This document shows, piece by piece, positions 19,562-28,576 of a stretch of DNA of 64,000 bases. The stretch covers positions 1-64,000 of the forward strand of contig CAZABC010000009.1 of NCBI GenBank assembly GCA_964483405.1. The letters are read 5' to 3'. Made by a program: the position numbers and the translations under genes. Source of the DNA: CAZABC01 sp964483405. GTDB lineage: Bacteria > Chloroflexota > Limnocylindria > Limnocylindrales > CSP1-4. The notes beneath the pieces were generated by a model. That model was not told the DNA's origin, ran no database searches, and worked only from the letters and a program-made list of their open reading frames with translations. Position 1 is the stretch's first letter. Each line of letters opens with the position of its first letter.

Positions 19562-20023
19562 TCAGTCAGCCGGTGCGAGGACCCAGCGGTCGACCTCGCG
19601 GCCGTAGTCGAGCAGCTCGCCGGGGCCGAACCAGAGACCCAGCTCGAACTCGGCCGTCTCCGCGCCATCGGAGGCGTGGACGATGTTCTGGGCCGTCTCG
19701 AGGGCGTAGTCGCCACGGATCGTGCCCGGAGCCGCCTCGTGCGGCCGGGTCGCGCCGTTGATCGCCCGGACGACGGCGATCGCGTTGGGGCCCTCGAGGG
19801 CGAGGGCGACGAGCGGCCCCGAGGTGATGAACTCGACGAGACCACCGAAGAACGGTCGCTCGCGGTGGACCGCATAGTGGCGCTCGGCGAGCTCGCGGTC
19901 GACCTGGACGAGCTTCAGCCCGACGATCTTCAGTCCGCGCTCCTCGTAGCGGTCGACGATCCGGCCGACGAGCTGGCGCTGCACGCCGTCGGGCTTGATG
20001 AGGACGAGGGTCCGCTCGGTCAC
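19562..20023 (-). CDS. ndk: Nucleoside diphosphate kinase
   Basis: 153 residues from the GTG at 20021-20023 (VTERTLVLIKPDGVQ), a normal length. It equilibrates nucleoside di- and triphosphates through a phosphohistidine. Conserved: TLVLIKPDGVQRQLVG, ATRPHEAAPGTIRGDYA and the active-site His in NIVHASDG, followed by EFELGLWFGPGEL. The longer upstream frame is not supported by homology. Monocistronic, convergent with the NuoN-like gene. Confidence 0.95.
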   Translation of the reverse strand: MTERTLVLIKPDGVQRQLVGRIVDRYEERGLKIVGLKLVQVDRELAERHYAVHRERPFFGGLVEFITSGPLVALALEGPNAIAVVRAINGATRPHEAAPGTIRGDYALETAQNIVHASDGAETAEFELGLWFGPGELLDYGREVDRWVLAPAD

Positions 20024-20129
20024 GGTGGCTGGTACCTGCTGGTGGGGTTGCGATGGGCCTTCGAAGTCTAGCGGCCCGGGACGAAGTCCCCTCGCCCGGC
20101 CGCAGCGGACCGCGCACGATGGCGACGCC

Positions 20130-20675
20130 ATGCCATCGGCGCTCGTCATCGTCGTCCTCGTCCGCGTGCTCGCCTCGCTGCCGGTGCTGCGCTGGCCGCT
20201 CGCCGGCGGGCTGCTCGCGCTCGTGGCCGACCTGCTCGACCTCCTCGCCCTCGGCCTGCTCGGCTGGGCGGGCGTCAGCGACTACCAGGCCCTCGACAAG
20301 TGGCTCGACCAGGTGTACCTGGCGACGTTCCTGATCGTCGCCCTCCGCTGGTCCGGGCCCGAGCGGTCGATCGCGGTCGCGCTCTACGTCCTCCGGCTGG
20401 TCGGGTTCGCCGCCTTCGCCGCGACCGGCGAGCGGACGGTCCTCGTCCTGTTCCCGAACGTCTTCGAGCTGTGGTTCCTCGCGATCGCCCTCCGCCATCG
20501 GGTCCGACCCGGCGTCCCCCTCGGGTGGCTCGAGGCGGCCGCCCTCCTCGCCCTGGCCACCGCCGTGAAGCTGACCCAGGAGTGGGCGCTCCACGTCGCC
20601 CGGCTCTTCGACGGGGTGACGTTCCTCGACGCCCTCGAGGCGCTCTGGGCGACCTTGACCTGCCCGTTCTGCTAA
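20130..20675 (+). CDS. Hypothetical membrane protein
   Basis: 181 residues with five or six hydrophobic segments (VIVVLVRVLASLPVL, LALGLLGWAG, IAVALYVLRLVGFAAFA, ERTVLVLFPNVFELWFLAIAL, WLEAAALLALATAVKL). Conserved-looking polar spots are SDYQALDKWLDQVY and the Cys pair at the very end (LTCPFC). No family recognised. The stop overlaps the stop region of the convergent gene by four bases, which is unusual and leaves no room for a terminator. Confidence 0.6.
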   Translation: MPSALVIVVLVRVLASLPVLRWPLAGGLLALVADLLDLLALGLLGWAGVSDYQALDKWLDQVYLATFLIVALRWSGPERSIAVALYVLRLVGFAAFAATGERTVLVLFPNVFELWFLAIALRHRVRPGVPLGWLEAAALLALATAVKLTQEWALHVARLFDGVTFLDALEALWATLTCPFC

Positions 20676-21496
20676 GACCCGTCGGCGGGCGGGTCGCCGG
20701 GCGCGTCGTCGGGGACGTGGTCGGGGGGGTCGCCCGACGCGCCGGCGGGCGACGAGCCCGGCTCGCCGAGGGCGCCGAGCACGGCCGCCGCGAGATCCGG
20801 CCGTCGCCGCAGGAGATCGGCCAGTGCCGCGGCGGCGCCGGCGTCGTCGCCCTGCTCGAGCGCCGATCGGGCGTCGGCGAGCCCGTCGGTCGTGCCGGCG
20901 GCGGCGTCGTCCGCGGCGTCGTGCGCGACGGCCTCGGCATCGGCGGCCGCGAGCGGCTCCCAGAGCCCGGGCCCGGTCTCGTTCCCGGCCGGCGGCACGG
21001 CCTCGCCGTCGACATCCTCCGCCCCTCCGGCGTCATCCTCGGCGCCGTCCAGACCGCCGACGCCACGCGAGCCGACCCCATCGAAAAGCGTCCGGACGGG
21101 CACCGGTCGCTCGCCCGGGTCGAGCGGCCAGACGGTCGAGCGCGGCAGCCCGGCGAACACCCCGTCGAGCGAGACGCCCGCCCGCCCGACGGCCTCGGCG
21201 GCGAGCCGGCGAGCCTCGGACAGGTGGCCCGCCGCCGCGGCCGCCTCGGTCTCGACCACGCGGGCGAGCAGCGCGTCGCCGCCGGTCGCCCGGTACGCCG
21301 CGGCCGCGACGCCGGCGCCCGCGACGTCGCCGGTCCGCCAGCGGACCTCGGCCAGGTCGAGCAGCGCCGGACCATCGAGGCCGCCGGCCCCGGCGGCCGC
21401 CTCGAGCTCCGCCCGGGCGAGCTCGAGCGACCCGAGTCGCAGGTGCACCCGCGACAGGCGCAGATCGGCCGGTCGGTCGCCGGGCTCGGGGTTCAT
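20672..21496 (-). CDS. Ala-rich helical (TPR-like) hypothetical protein
   Basis: 274 residues. The N-terminal half reads as helical hairpins of ~34 residues (LRLSRVHLRLGSLELARAEL, LLDLAEVRWRTGDVAGAGVA, ARRLAAEAVGR), typical of tetratricopeptide repeats and suggesting protein-protein interaction. The middle is an acidic Asp/Ala/Gly-rich linker, then another helical stretch (ARSALEQGDDAGAAAALADLLRRRP) and a Pro/Asp tail. Start ATG at 21494-21496 lies 14 bases from the scaffold gap, downstream of the M16 peptidase on the same strand, so they may be an operon. Confidence 0.55.
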   Translation of the reverse strand: MNPEPGDRPADLRLSRVHLRLGSLELARAELEAAAGAGGLDGPALLDLAEVRWRTGDVAGAGVAAAAYRATGGDALLARVVETEAAAAAGHLSEARRLAAEAVGRAGVSLDGVFAGLPRSTVWPLDPGERPVPVRTLFDGVGSRGVGGLDGAEDDAGGAEDVDGEAVPPAGNETGPGLWEPLAAADAEAVAHDAADDAAAGTTDGLADARSALEQGDDAGAAAALADLLRRRPDLAAAVLGALGEPGSSPAGASGDPPDHVPDDAPGDPPADGS

Positions 21497-21510
21497 CGGC
21501 GGGTCACCGG

Positions 21511-21610
21511 NNNNNNNNNNNNNNNNNNNNNNNNNNNNNNNNNNNNNNNNNNNNNNNNNNNNNNNNNNNNNNNNNNNNNNNNNNNNNNNNNNNNNNNNNN
21601 NNNNNNNNNN
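21511..21610. other. Scaffold gap (100 N)
   Basis: One hundred consecutive N, a conventional placeholder, so true gap length is unknown. It removes the 3' end of the M16 peptidase gene. About 70 codons would be needed to complete a typical M16 protein. Confidence 0.98.
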
Positions 21611-22665
21611 GTGTCGTCCATCCGCAGCTCGAGCCCGCCCGAGAGGTACGCCCGCGCCTTCGCCAGCTCGTCGGCCGGGACCGGGTCGTCGCGGAGGCGG
21701 GCCAGCTCGACGAGGATCGCATCGAGCGCGGGGCCGAGCTGATCGGGGTCGACGCCGGCGGCGACCTCGAGTGCCCCGGCATCGGCGTAGTCGGCGATCC
21801 CCGAGCCGATGTCGTAGGCGAGCGCCTGCTCCTCGCGGACGGTGAGGAAGAGGCGACTGCTCATCCCGTCGCCGAGGATGACGTTGAGGACGCCGAGGAC
21901 CCACGCGTCCGGGTCGTCGCGGCGGAGGGCGGGGACCCCGACGACGAGCTGGGCCTGGGCGGTGTCGCGATGGGCGAGCCGGTAGCGCTCGCCGGCCGGC
22001 AGCGGCGGGGCCGGCTCGAAGGCCGGCTGCGCTCCGTCGCCGGTCCCGAACGCCGTCGCCGCGAGCTCGACGGCCGCGGCGTGGTCGAGGTCGCCGGCGA
22101 CCGCGACGACGACGTTCGACGGCCGGTACGTGGCCCGCCAGAAGTCGTGGACCGCGGCGACCGGCAGGGCCCGGATCGAGGCTTCGTCGCCGCAGATCTC
22201 GCGCCCCAGCGGCCCGTCCCCGAACATCGCCGCCTGGAAGAGGATGTGGGCGTACTCGACCGGGTCGTCGAGATAGGACCGGATCTCCTCGACGATCACC
22301 GTCCGCTCGTGGTCGATCTCGCCGTCGTCGAGCGTCGGCCGGACGACGAGCTCGCCGAGGACGTCCACGCCGCGGGCCGCCTCGCGGCGCGGGACGCGGA
22401 CCCAGTAGACCGTCGACTCGCGATCGGTCGCCGCGTTGAACGAGCCACCGACGCCCTCGATCGCCTCGGCGATCGCCCGGGCCGACGGGTATGCCGCCGT
22501 GCCCTTGAACGTGATGTGCTCCATGAAGTGGGCGACGCCGGCGTGCTCGGCGGGCTCGGCCCGCGACCCGGCCAGGACGTACGCCGCGAGCGAGACGGAC
22601 CGGGCCCCGGGCAGCCGGGCGCTGATGACCCGCGGGCCGTCGGGCAGGACCGTCCGTTCGAACAC
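21611..22665 (-). CDS. M16 family zinc peptidase (C-terminus lost in gap)
   Basis: 351 residues seen. The inverted zinc motif HFMEH lies at ~residues 44-48 in HAGVAHFMEHITFKGT, with the distal Glu in the ERTVIVEEI region about 75 residues later, so the active site is complete. The family sequence GSFNAATDRESTVYWV and the second-domain GDGMSSRLFLTVREEQALAY are also clear. Resembles mitochondrial-processing-peptidase-like bacterial proteases (PqqL/YmxG type). GTG at 22663-22665 has TACCAT (22672-22677) six bases upstream, pointing to a leaderless message. The 3' end is missing because of the N run, not because of mutation. Confidence 0.88.
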
Positions 22666-22671
22666 GGGCGG

Positions 22672-22677
22672 ATGGTA
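22672..22677 (-). promoter_or_regulatory. -10 hexamer, leaderless start of M16 gene
   Basis: TACCAT on the minus strand ends six bases before the GTG of the M16 peptidase gene; no ribosome-binding site lies between. This supports the chosen start over the longer frame. Confidence 0.45.
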
Positions 22678-22868
22678 CCGGAACGGCGGTCGGCGAACGG
22701 GAACGGCACGACCCGGTCCGCCTTCGACCTCGCGACGAACGAGTGGCTCGAGCGGCTCGCTCCGAGCCAGGCGGGCGGCTGACCACACCGCCCAGGGGTC
22801 CGCCGACGGGACCTCCGGCCCCCCGCTTCGGGCTGCGCGACCGGGTCGTCCGGGGTCGGGACGCCGCC

Positions 22869-22874
22869 TATGAT
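22869..22874 (+). promoter_or_regulatory. -10 hexamer of the BMP/ABC operon
   Basis: TATGAT lies ~90 bases upstream of the lipoprotein gene, giving a normal leader. That leader ends with an unusually strong ribosome-binding site, GGAGGAGGAG (22950-22959), 4 bases before the ATG, as expected for an abundant binding protein. Confidence 0.45.
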
Positions 22875-22963
22875 GGCGGCCGGGCCACCGGCGACCAGCG
22901 GCGCCCACCGCGCCGCGTCGACCCGGTGCGCGATCGTGCGTCCCGCGATGGAGGAGGAGCAGG

Positions 22964-24202
22964 ATGATCAGCCGATCCGCCCGGCTGCTGGCGTTGCTCA
23001 TGGTCGGATCCCTTGCCCTGGGGGCCTGTGGCCAAGGGGGCGCGTCCCCATCCGCCGAAGGCTGCACGGCCGGTGCGGCCTCGGGCACCCAGATCCCGGA
23101 GACCGAGGAGGGCAAGTTCAACGTCGCGATGGTCCTCATCGGACCGCACGACGACGGCGGCTGGAGCCAGGCCCACTACGAGGGCCTCATCTACGTCTGC
23201 GAGAACGTCGACGAGACGCACGTCGCCTACATCGAGAACGTGCCCGAGGGCGCCGACTCCGAGCAGGTCTTCCGGTCCCTCGCCCGCAAGGGCTTCGACT
23301 TCATCATCGGCACGTCGTTCGGCTACATGGACCCGATGGAGACGGTCGCCGGCGAGTTCCCGGAGCAGACCTTCCTCCACCTGACGGGCTACAAGAGCAA
23401 CGGCACGAACTTCGGCAACTTCTTCGGCGCGATGGAGGACTTCAAGTACCTCGCCGGCATGCTGGCCGGGTCGCGGGCGAAGCTCGACGGCAATCCGAAG
23501 ATCGGCTACATGGCGACGTTCCCGATCCCCGAGGAGCTCCGCCTCGGCAACGCGATCATGCGCGGCGTCAAGCGGACCTGCCCCGAGTGCACGATGGACG
23601 TCGTGTTCATCAACACGTGGCACGACCCGATCAAGGAGAAGGCCGGCGCGGCCGCGCTCTTCGACGCCGGTGCCCAGGTCGTCTTCACCGGGGCCGACAC
23701 CGGGGCCGTGGCGGACGTCGCCCAGGAGAAGGGCAAGTGGGGCGTCACCTACGACCACCCCGCCTCCTGCAAGGTCGACCGCTGCCTGACCGCGCCGTAC
23801 TGGATCTGGGGTCCCGAATACGCCCGCATCGCCGAGTCGGTCAAGGCGGGCACGTACACGGCCGGCTACGAGTACTTCGACGCGAACGCGAAGGCGATGG
23901 GCCTCCTCGGCTTCATGGAGGGCGAGACGCCCCGGATGGGAGTCCAGGACCTGCCCGAGGCCGACGTCCAGCTCGTCAGGGACACCCTCGCCGACATGCT
24001 CGCGAGCGGCACCGCCCGGTTCGACATCGTGTTCGCCGGGCCGATCGTCGACAACACCGGCAAGGAGCTGGTCCCGGCCGGCGAGACGCTCGAGCAGAGC
24101 GACCTCGACCAGTTCCCGCCGCCCGCCGGCGGGTGCACCGGCGTCTGCATGTACTGGTGGAACGAGGGCATCACCGCCGAGCTGCCCGACATCAGCAACT
24201 GA
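22964..24202 (+). CDS. BMP-family lipoprotein, ABC importer binding protein
   Basis: 412 residues. Signal peptide with lipobox LALGAC, lipidated Cys at ~22. The rest is a Basic Membrane Protein (PF02608-type) fold: VAMVLIGPHDDGGWSQAHYEGL, IIGTSFGYMDP, GRAKLD-type linker regions, KIGYMATFPIPEELRLGNAIMRG and VVFTGADTGAVADVAQEKG. BMP proteins bind purine nucleosides in characterised cases (PnrA, NupN). Two C-terminal Cys pairs (ECTMD region and GGCTGVCMY) are unusual. It heads an operon with an ATPase and two permeases. Confidence 0.9.
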   Translation: MISRSARLLALLMVGSLALGACGQGGASPSAEGCTAGAASGTQIPETEEGKFNVAMVLIGPHDDGGWSQAHYEGLIYVCENVDETHVAYIENVPEGADSEQVFRSLARKGFDFIIGTSFGYMDPMETVAGEFPEQTFLHLTGYKSNGTNFGNFFGAMEDFKYLAGMLAGSRAKLDGNPKIGYMATFPIPEELRLGNAIMRGVKRTCPECTMDVVFINTWHDPIKEKAGAAALFDAGAQVVFTGADTGAVADVAQEKGKWGVTYDHPASCKVDRCLTAPYWIWGPEYARIAESVKAGTYTAGYEYFDANAKAMGLLGFMEGETPRMGVQDLPEADVQLVRDTLADMLASGTARFDIVFAGPIVDNTGKELVPAGETLEQSDLDQFPPPAGGCTGVCMYWWNEGITAELPDISN

Positions 24203-24224
24203 CCATCGGCGACCGATGACCGTG

Positions 24225-24255
24225 GGGCCCGCGAGGACGACCGCCGAGCGGGCCC
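24225..24255 (+). terminator. Stem-loop between binding-protein and ATPase genes
   Basis: GGGCCCGC (24225-24232) pairs perfectly with GCGGGCCC (24248-24255) around a 15-base loop. Such hairpins after binding-protein genes often cause partial termination or protect the 5' mRNA, allowing more binding protein than transporter. Confidence 0.4.
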
Positions 24256-24276
24256 TTCGGCATCCATGAGGTCCAT

Positions 24277-25851
24277 GTGAGCGAGCCTGTCCCGCCGCTC
24301 GCGGTCGAGCTCCGCGGGATCGTCAAGCGCTTCCCCGGCGTCGTCGCCAACGACGGCGTCGACTTCGACCTGCGGGTCGGCGAGGTCCACGCCCTCCTCG
24401 GCGAGAACGGCGCCGGCAAGAGCACCCTCATGAACATCCTCGACGGGCTCTACCAGCCCGACGGGGGCGAGATCCGGATCGAGGATCGGCCCGTCGCCTT
24501 CCGCTCGCCGCGCGACGCGATCGCGGCAGGGCTCGGGATGGTCCACCAGCACTTCACCCTCGTCGCGTCCCAGACGGTGACCGAGAACATCCTCATCGGG
24601 CTCGACCGGCCCCGGTTCCGGCTCGACATCGCCCGCTTCGACGACGAGATCGCCCGGCTCGCGGATGCCAACGGCCTGCGCGTCGACCCGCGGGCGAAGG
24701 TCTGGCAGCTCTCGGTCGGCGAGCAGCAGCGGGTCGAGATCCTGAAGGTCCTGTACCGCGGCGCGCGCGTCCTGATCATGGACGAGCCGACGGCCGTCCT
24801 CGCCCCGCAGGAGATCGACGACCTCTTCGCGACGCTCCGGTCGATGACCGCGGCCGGCCGGAGCATCGTCTTCATCAGCCACAAGCTCGGCGAGGTCCTC
24901 GCGATCGCCGACCGGGTCACGGTCATGCGGCGCGGCCGGGTGACCGCGGCCGGCCTGCCGGCGGCGTCGGTGACCCGGGGCCAGCTGGCGACGCTCATGG
25001 TCGGCCGGGAGGTCCTCGAGAGCCTCGAACGCGTGGCGAGGCCGCCCGGGCCGGTCGTCCTGGCGGTCGAGGGCGTCGAGGCCGACGGCGACAAGGGCAC
25101 CCGCGCGCTGCGGGGGGTCTCGCTCGAGGTCCGTGCCGGCGAGATCGTCGGCATCGCCGCCGTGGCCGGCAACGGGCAGAGCGAGCTCGCCCAGGTCATC
25201 ACCGGCCTGCGATCCTGTCGGGGGCGGGTCGTCGTCGACGGCGAGGACGTCGCCAACCGGCCCGTGCGTCGGGCGATCGGCCACGGCGTCGCCCACGTGC
25301 CCGAGGACCGGACCGGCGTCGGCACGGCGCCGAACCTCTCGCTCGTCGACAACCTCATCATGAAGCGCTATCGCGCCGCCCCGATCGCCCACGGCTGGGC
25401 CCTCGACATGGGCGCGGCACGCGGCGTGGCGACCCGGCTGAAGGACGGCTACGACATCGCGGCGCCGTCGATCGACACGGAGGCCCGACTCCTCTCGGGC
25501 GGCAACCTCCAGCGGCTCATCCTCGCCCGCGAGATCGAGTCGCAGCCGCGGTTGATGATCGCGGTCCAGCCGACACGCGGCCTCGACGTCGGCGCGATCG
25601 AGTCGACGCACCGGCTGCTGCTCGAGCGGCGGGCCGCCGGCGCGGCGATCCTCCTCATCTCCGAGGACCTCGACGAGATCCTGACCCTCTCGGACCGGGT
25701 CGCGGTCATGTACGAGGGACGCATCGCCGGCCTGTTCGATGCCGCCGAGGCCGACGTCGGCCGGATCGGCCTGCTGATGACCGGCGGTGGCGCGGAAGCG
25801 GCCTCGAGCGAGCCGGTCGCCGCGGCCGGTGGGACCGGGGGCGTCGGGTGA
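24277..25851 (+). CDS. ABC transporter ATPase, duplicated (nucleoside/sugar type)
   Basis: 524 residues with two ABC modules. Module 1: Walker A GENGAGKST, signature LSVGEQQRVEILK, Walker B VLIMDEPTA, H-loop FISHKLGEV. Module 2 is degenerate as usual in this class: AGNGQSELA for Walker A, signature LLSGGNLQRLILARE, and AVQPTRGLD in place of Walker B. This is the MglA/RbsA/NupA class working with BMP proteins. GTG at 24277; an overlapping ATG in another frame is immediately followed by a stop. Its end overlaps the next gene by four bases. Confidence 0.93.
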   Translation: MSEPVPPLAVELRGIVKRFPGVVANDGVDFDLRVGEVHALLGENGAGKSTLMNILDGLYQPDGGEIRIEDRPVAFRSPRDAIAAGLGMVHQHFTLVASQTVTENILIGLDRPRFRLDIARFDDEIARLADANGLRVDPRAKVWQLSVGEQQRVEILKVLYRGARVLIMDEPTAVLAPQEIDDLFATLRSMTAAGRSIVFISHKLGEVLAIADRVTVMRRGRVTAAGLPAASVTRGQLATLMVGREVLESLERVARPPGPVVLAVEGVEADGDKGTRALRGVSLEVRAGEIVGIAAVAGNGQSELAQVITGLRSCRGRVVVDGEDVANRPVRRAIGHGVAHVPEDRTGVGTAPNLSLVDNLIMKRYRAAPIAHGWALDMGAARGVATRLKDGYDIAAPSIDTEARLLSGGNLQRLILAREIESQPRLMIAVQPTRGLDVGAIESTHRLLLERRAAGAAILLISEDLDEILTLSDRVAVMYEGRIAGLFDAAEADVGRIGLLMTGGGAEAASSEPVAAAGGTGGVG

Positions 25852-26978
25852 GCGGCCCGCGGCTCGGCGTCGGGCTGCCGTACGACCTCCGCCTCGAGCC
25901 ACGGCTCGACGCCCCGCGCTGGCTGTCGCCGGCGCTGACGGTCGGCGCCGTCGCCGTCGCGCTCGCGATCTCGGCGGTCATCCTCGCGTTCGTCGGCGCC
26001 GACCCGATCCGGGTCTACGTCCACATCCTCCGGTCGTCCTTCGGCAGCCTCGGCGTCCTGTCGGACACGCTCGTCAAGGCAACGCCGCTCATCCTCACCG
26101 GCCTTGCCTGCGCGCTCGCCTTCCGGATGCGGCTCTGGAACATCGGCGCCGAGGGCCAGCTCCTCCTCGGGGCCTGGGCGGCGAGCGCGGTCGTCCTCGT
26201 GCCGATCCTGCCGGCCGGGACCCCGGCCGTCGTCCTCCTGCCGGCGATGCTTGTCGCTGGGTTCCTCGGCGGCGCGGTGTGGGGGCTGATCCCGGGCATC
26301 CTCAAGGCCCGCTTCGGGGTGAACGAGATCATCGCCACCCTGATGCTCAACTACATCGCCTTCTCGTGGATCCAGTACTGGGTCTTCGGCCCGTGGACCG
26401 AGGGCGGCTTCCAGATGACGGAGCAGTTCCCGATCGAGGCCTGGCTGCCCCGGCTCGACGACCTGGCCGAGGCGTACCCGGCGCTCGCCGGCCTGACGGT
26501 CCACGCCGGCTTCCTCGTCGCCCTGGCGGCGGCCGTCGTCGTCTGGTTCATCGTCGAGCGCAGCGCCTGGGGCTTCGAGATCCGGCTGATCGGGGACAAC
26601 CCGCGCGCGGCGCAGTACGCGGGGATCCGGATCGCCCGGAACATCCTGCTCGTGTTCGCCGTGTCGGGTGGCCTCGCCGGGCTCGCCGGGATGGCCGAGA
26701 TCTCGGGCGTCGTCCATCGGCTCCAGGACAACTTCTCGCCCGGCTACGGCTTCACCGCGATCATCGTCGCCTACCTCGCCAAGTTCCATCCGCTGCGGGT
26801 CGTGCCGGTCGCGATCCTCTTCGGGGCGTTGATCCTCGCCGGTCGCGAGATCCAGCCATCCGGCGTCCCGGCGATGATCCAGGGGATCATCCTGTTCTGC
26901 CTCATCGCCAGCGAGGTCTTCCTCCGCTACCGGGTGAGCGTCGTCCGCCGGTCCACCGCGCCGGCGACGGGGTCGTAG
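25848..26978 (+). CDS. ABC importer permease (BMP-type, first subunit)
   Basis: 376 residues, about ten hydrophobic segments, BPD_transp_2 family. Contains RLWNIGAEGQLLLGAWAA, the conserved cytoplasmic coupling region, and GDNPRAAQYAGIRIARN. GTG start overlaps the ATPase stop (GTGA). Pairs with the following permease to form the heterodimeric channel of a nucleoside-type importer; in characterised systems the larger permease is NupB/YufP-like. Substrate is inferred from family only. Confidence 0.92.
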   Translation: MSGPRLGVGLPYDLRLEPRLDAPRWLSPALTVGAVAVALAISAVILAFVGADPIRVYVHILRSSFGSLGVLSDTLVKATPLILTGLACALAFRMRLWNIGAEGQLLLGAWAASAVVLVPILPAGTPAVVLLPAMLVAGFLGGAVWGLIPGILKARFGVNEIIATLMLNYIAFSWIQYWVFGPWTEGGFQMTEQFPIEAWLPRLDDLAEAYPALAGLTVHAGFLVALAAAVVVWFIVERSAWGFEIRLIGDNPRAAQYAGIRIARNILLVFAVSGGLAGLAGMAEISGVVHRLQDNFSPGYGFTAIIVAYLAKFHPLRVVPVAILFGALILAGREIQPSGVPAMIQGIILFCLIASEVFLRYRVSVVRRSTAPATGS

Positions 26979-26981
26979 GCC

Positions 26982-27950
26982 ATGGACCTCCAGCTCATCG
27001 CCGCCGCCGGGATCGCCACCGGGACGATCCTCCTGTTCGCCGCGATCGGCGAGATCCTCGCCGAGCGGTCGGGGGTCCTCAACCTCGGGGTCGAGGGGAT
27101 GATGCTCATCGGCGCCGTCGTCGGCTACGCGACCGCCGTGTCGACCGGCAACGCCTGGCTGGGGGTCGTCCTGGCGATGCTCGCCGGCGGGCTCCTCAGC
27201 CTCCTCCACGCGGTGGTGGCGATCCACTTCCGGGCCGACCAGGTCGTGTCCGGGCTCGCCCTGACCTTCCTCGGGACCGGGCTCGCCAGGGTCCTCGGCG
27301 AGGGGCTCTCGAAAGCCGGGGCGATCTCGCTGCTGCCGCGGTTCTCGATCCCGGTCCTCGCCGACATCCCGGTCCTCGGCCCGGTCGCCTTCACCGAGCA
27401 GAGCATCCTCGTGTATCTCGGCTACCTGCTGGTGCCGGCGACTTGGTACTACATCAACCGGACGCGGCCTGGGCTCCACCTCCGGGCCGTCGGCGAGGAG
27501 CCCGCGGCCGCCGACGCCCTCGGCGTCGGCGTCTACCGGCTCCGCTATGGATACGTCTTCGTCGGCGGGCTGCTCGCCGGCCTTGCCGGCGCGACGATCA
27601 CCCTCGCGATCCAGCCGGGATGGTTCGGCGCGCTGACGGTCAACGGCCGCGGCTGGATCGCCATCGGGCTCGTCATCTTCGCCCAGTGGTCGCCGTTCCG
27701 GGCCGCCCTCGGCGCCTTCCTCTTCGGGGCGATCGTCCAGCTGACCCTGTCGATGCAGCTGCCGGAGACGATCCTCGGCTTCCCGAACCCCTTCTTCGAG
27801 TACCACCCGAACACATTCTTCCTCGACATGCTGCCGTACGCCCTCGTGCTCGTCGCGCTCGTGCTCGGCTCACGAGAGGCGATGCGGAAGCGGATCGGGG
27901 CCCCGGCGGCGCTGGGGATCCCCTACGTCCGGGGCGAGCGCGGCCACTGA
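26982..27950 (+). CDS. ABC importer permease (BMP-type, second subunit)
   Basis: 322 residues, about nine hydrophobic segments. Family hallmarks: GVLNLGVEGMMLIGAVVGY, VSGLALTFLGTGLAR and AVGEEPAAADALGVGVYRLRYGYV. Three bases separate it from the first permease. NupC/YufQ-type partner. Ends the operon; followed by a convergent gene after ~50 bases with no clear terminator. Confidence 0.92.
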   Translation: MDLQLIAAAGIATGTILLFAAIGEILAERSGVLNLGVEGMMLIGAVVGYATAVSTGNAWLGVVLAMLAGGLLSLLHAVVAIHFRADQVVSGLALTFLGTGLARVLGEGLSKAGAISLLPRFSIPVLADIPVLGPVAFTEQSILVYLGYLLVPATWYYINRTRPGLHLRAVGEEPAAADALGVGVYRLRYGYVFVGGLLAGLAGATITLAIQPGWFGALTVNGRGWIAIGLVIFAQWSPFRAALGAFLFGAIVQLTLSMQLPETILGFPNPFFEYHPNTFFLDMLPYALVLVALVLGSREAMRKRIGAPAALGIPYVRGERGH

Positions 27951-28001
27951 CGGGGCTGGTCCGAAACCGGCCGCGATGCCGGATGCGATGCCGCGCGGTG
28001 G

Positions 28002-28436
28002 CTACCGGTCGGGCTCGGTCGGCTCGGGCCCGAGCAGCTCCATCTGGACGAACCCGCTCGTGTCGAACTCGAGCTGCCGCGGCTCGAACGGCGCGGCCGG
28101 CCCGTCGGCCCCGACCGGGGCGTACTCGATGACGACCCGCTCGTCGCCCTGGACGAGGGTGTAGACGAGCAGCTGGTCGGGCCGGGTCTCGAACTCGAGG
28201 TGCTCGAACGAGTCGATGTTGATGCAGACCGAGATCGGGGTGAAGTAGGTCGAGGCCTCGGGGTCGTCGAGGACGATCCGCTCGACCCAGCCCGTGCCGT
28301 GGGCGACGAGCTCGCGCCCGCGCAGGTAGCGGTAGGTGACGGTCTGCTTGAGGAGCGGACGGAGGAGGTGCTGGATGTCGGTCCGGCTCGTCACGACACC
28401 CCGGTTGACGAAGAACTTGGCGGGCGGGACGGACAA
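28002..28436 (-). CDS. Conserved-looking hypothetical protein
   Basis: 144 residues if the TTG at 28434-28436 is used; AGGGGAG stands ~8 bases upstream and supports it. A later GTG (28392-28394) would give 130 residues. The sequence alternates short beta-like runs (VTYRYLRGREL, STYFTPISVCINIDSFEHLEFET, QLLVYTLVQGDERVVIEYAPV), suggesting a small beta-sandwich. No signal peptide or membrane segment, no known family. It lies alone between the ABC operon and the divergent CoA operon. Confidence 0.55.
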   Translation of the reverse strand: MSVPPAKFFVNRGVVTSRTDIQHLLRPLLKQTVTYRYLRGRELVAHGTGWVERIVLDDPEASTYFTPISVCINIDSFEHLEFETRPDQLLVYTLVQGDERVVIEYAPVGADGPAAPFEPRQLEFDTSGFVQMELLGPEPTEPDR

Positions 28437-28564
28437 CGGGCGGCTCCCCTGCGACGCGGCTGACCGGGGCCGGCCCCATCGCGGGGCGGTCGACGGCCGG
28501 ATGGTACGACACGGCGACCCGCGCCACAACGCCCCGGCCACGGCCTCGGGCTCCGGCGCGAGGC

Positions 28565-28570
28565 TATCAT
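28565..28570 (+). promoter_or_regulatory. -10 hexamer, leaderless start of the CoA operon
   Basis: TATCAT ends six bases before the GTG of coaX. No Shine-Dalgarno lies between, and no good -35 is seen. Predicted leaderless message for the whole coaX-coaBC-panB-panC run. Confidence 0.55.
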
Positions 28571-28576
28571 CGACGG

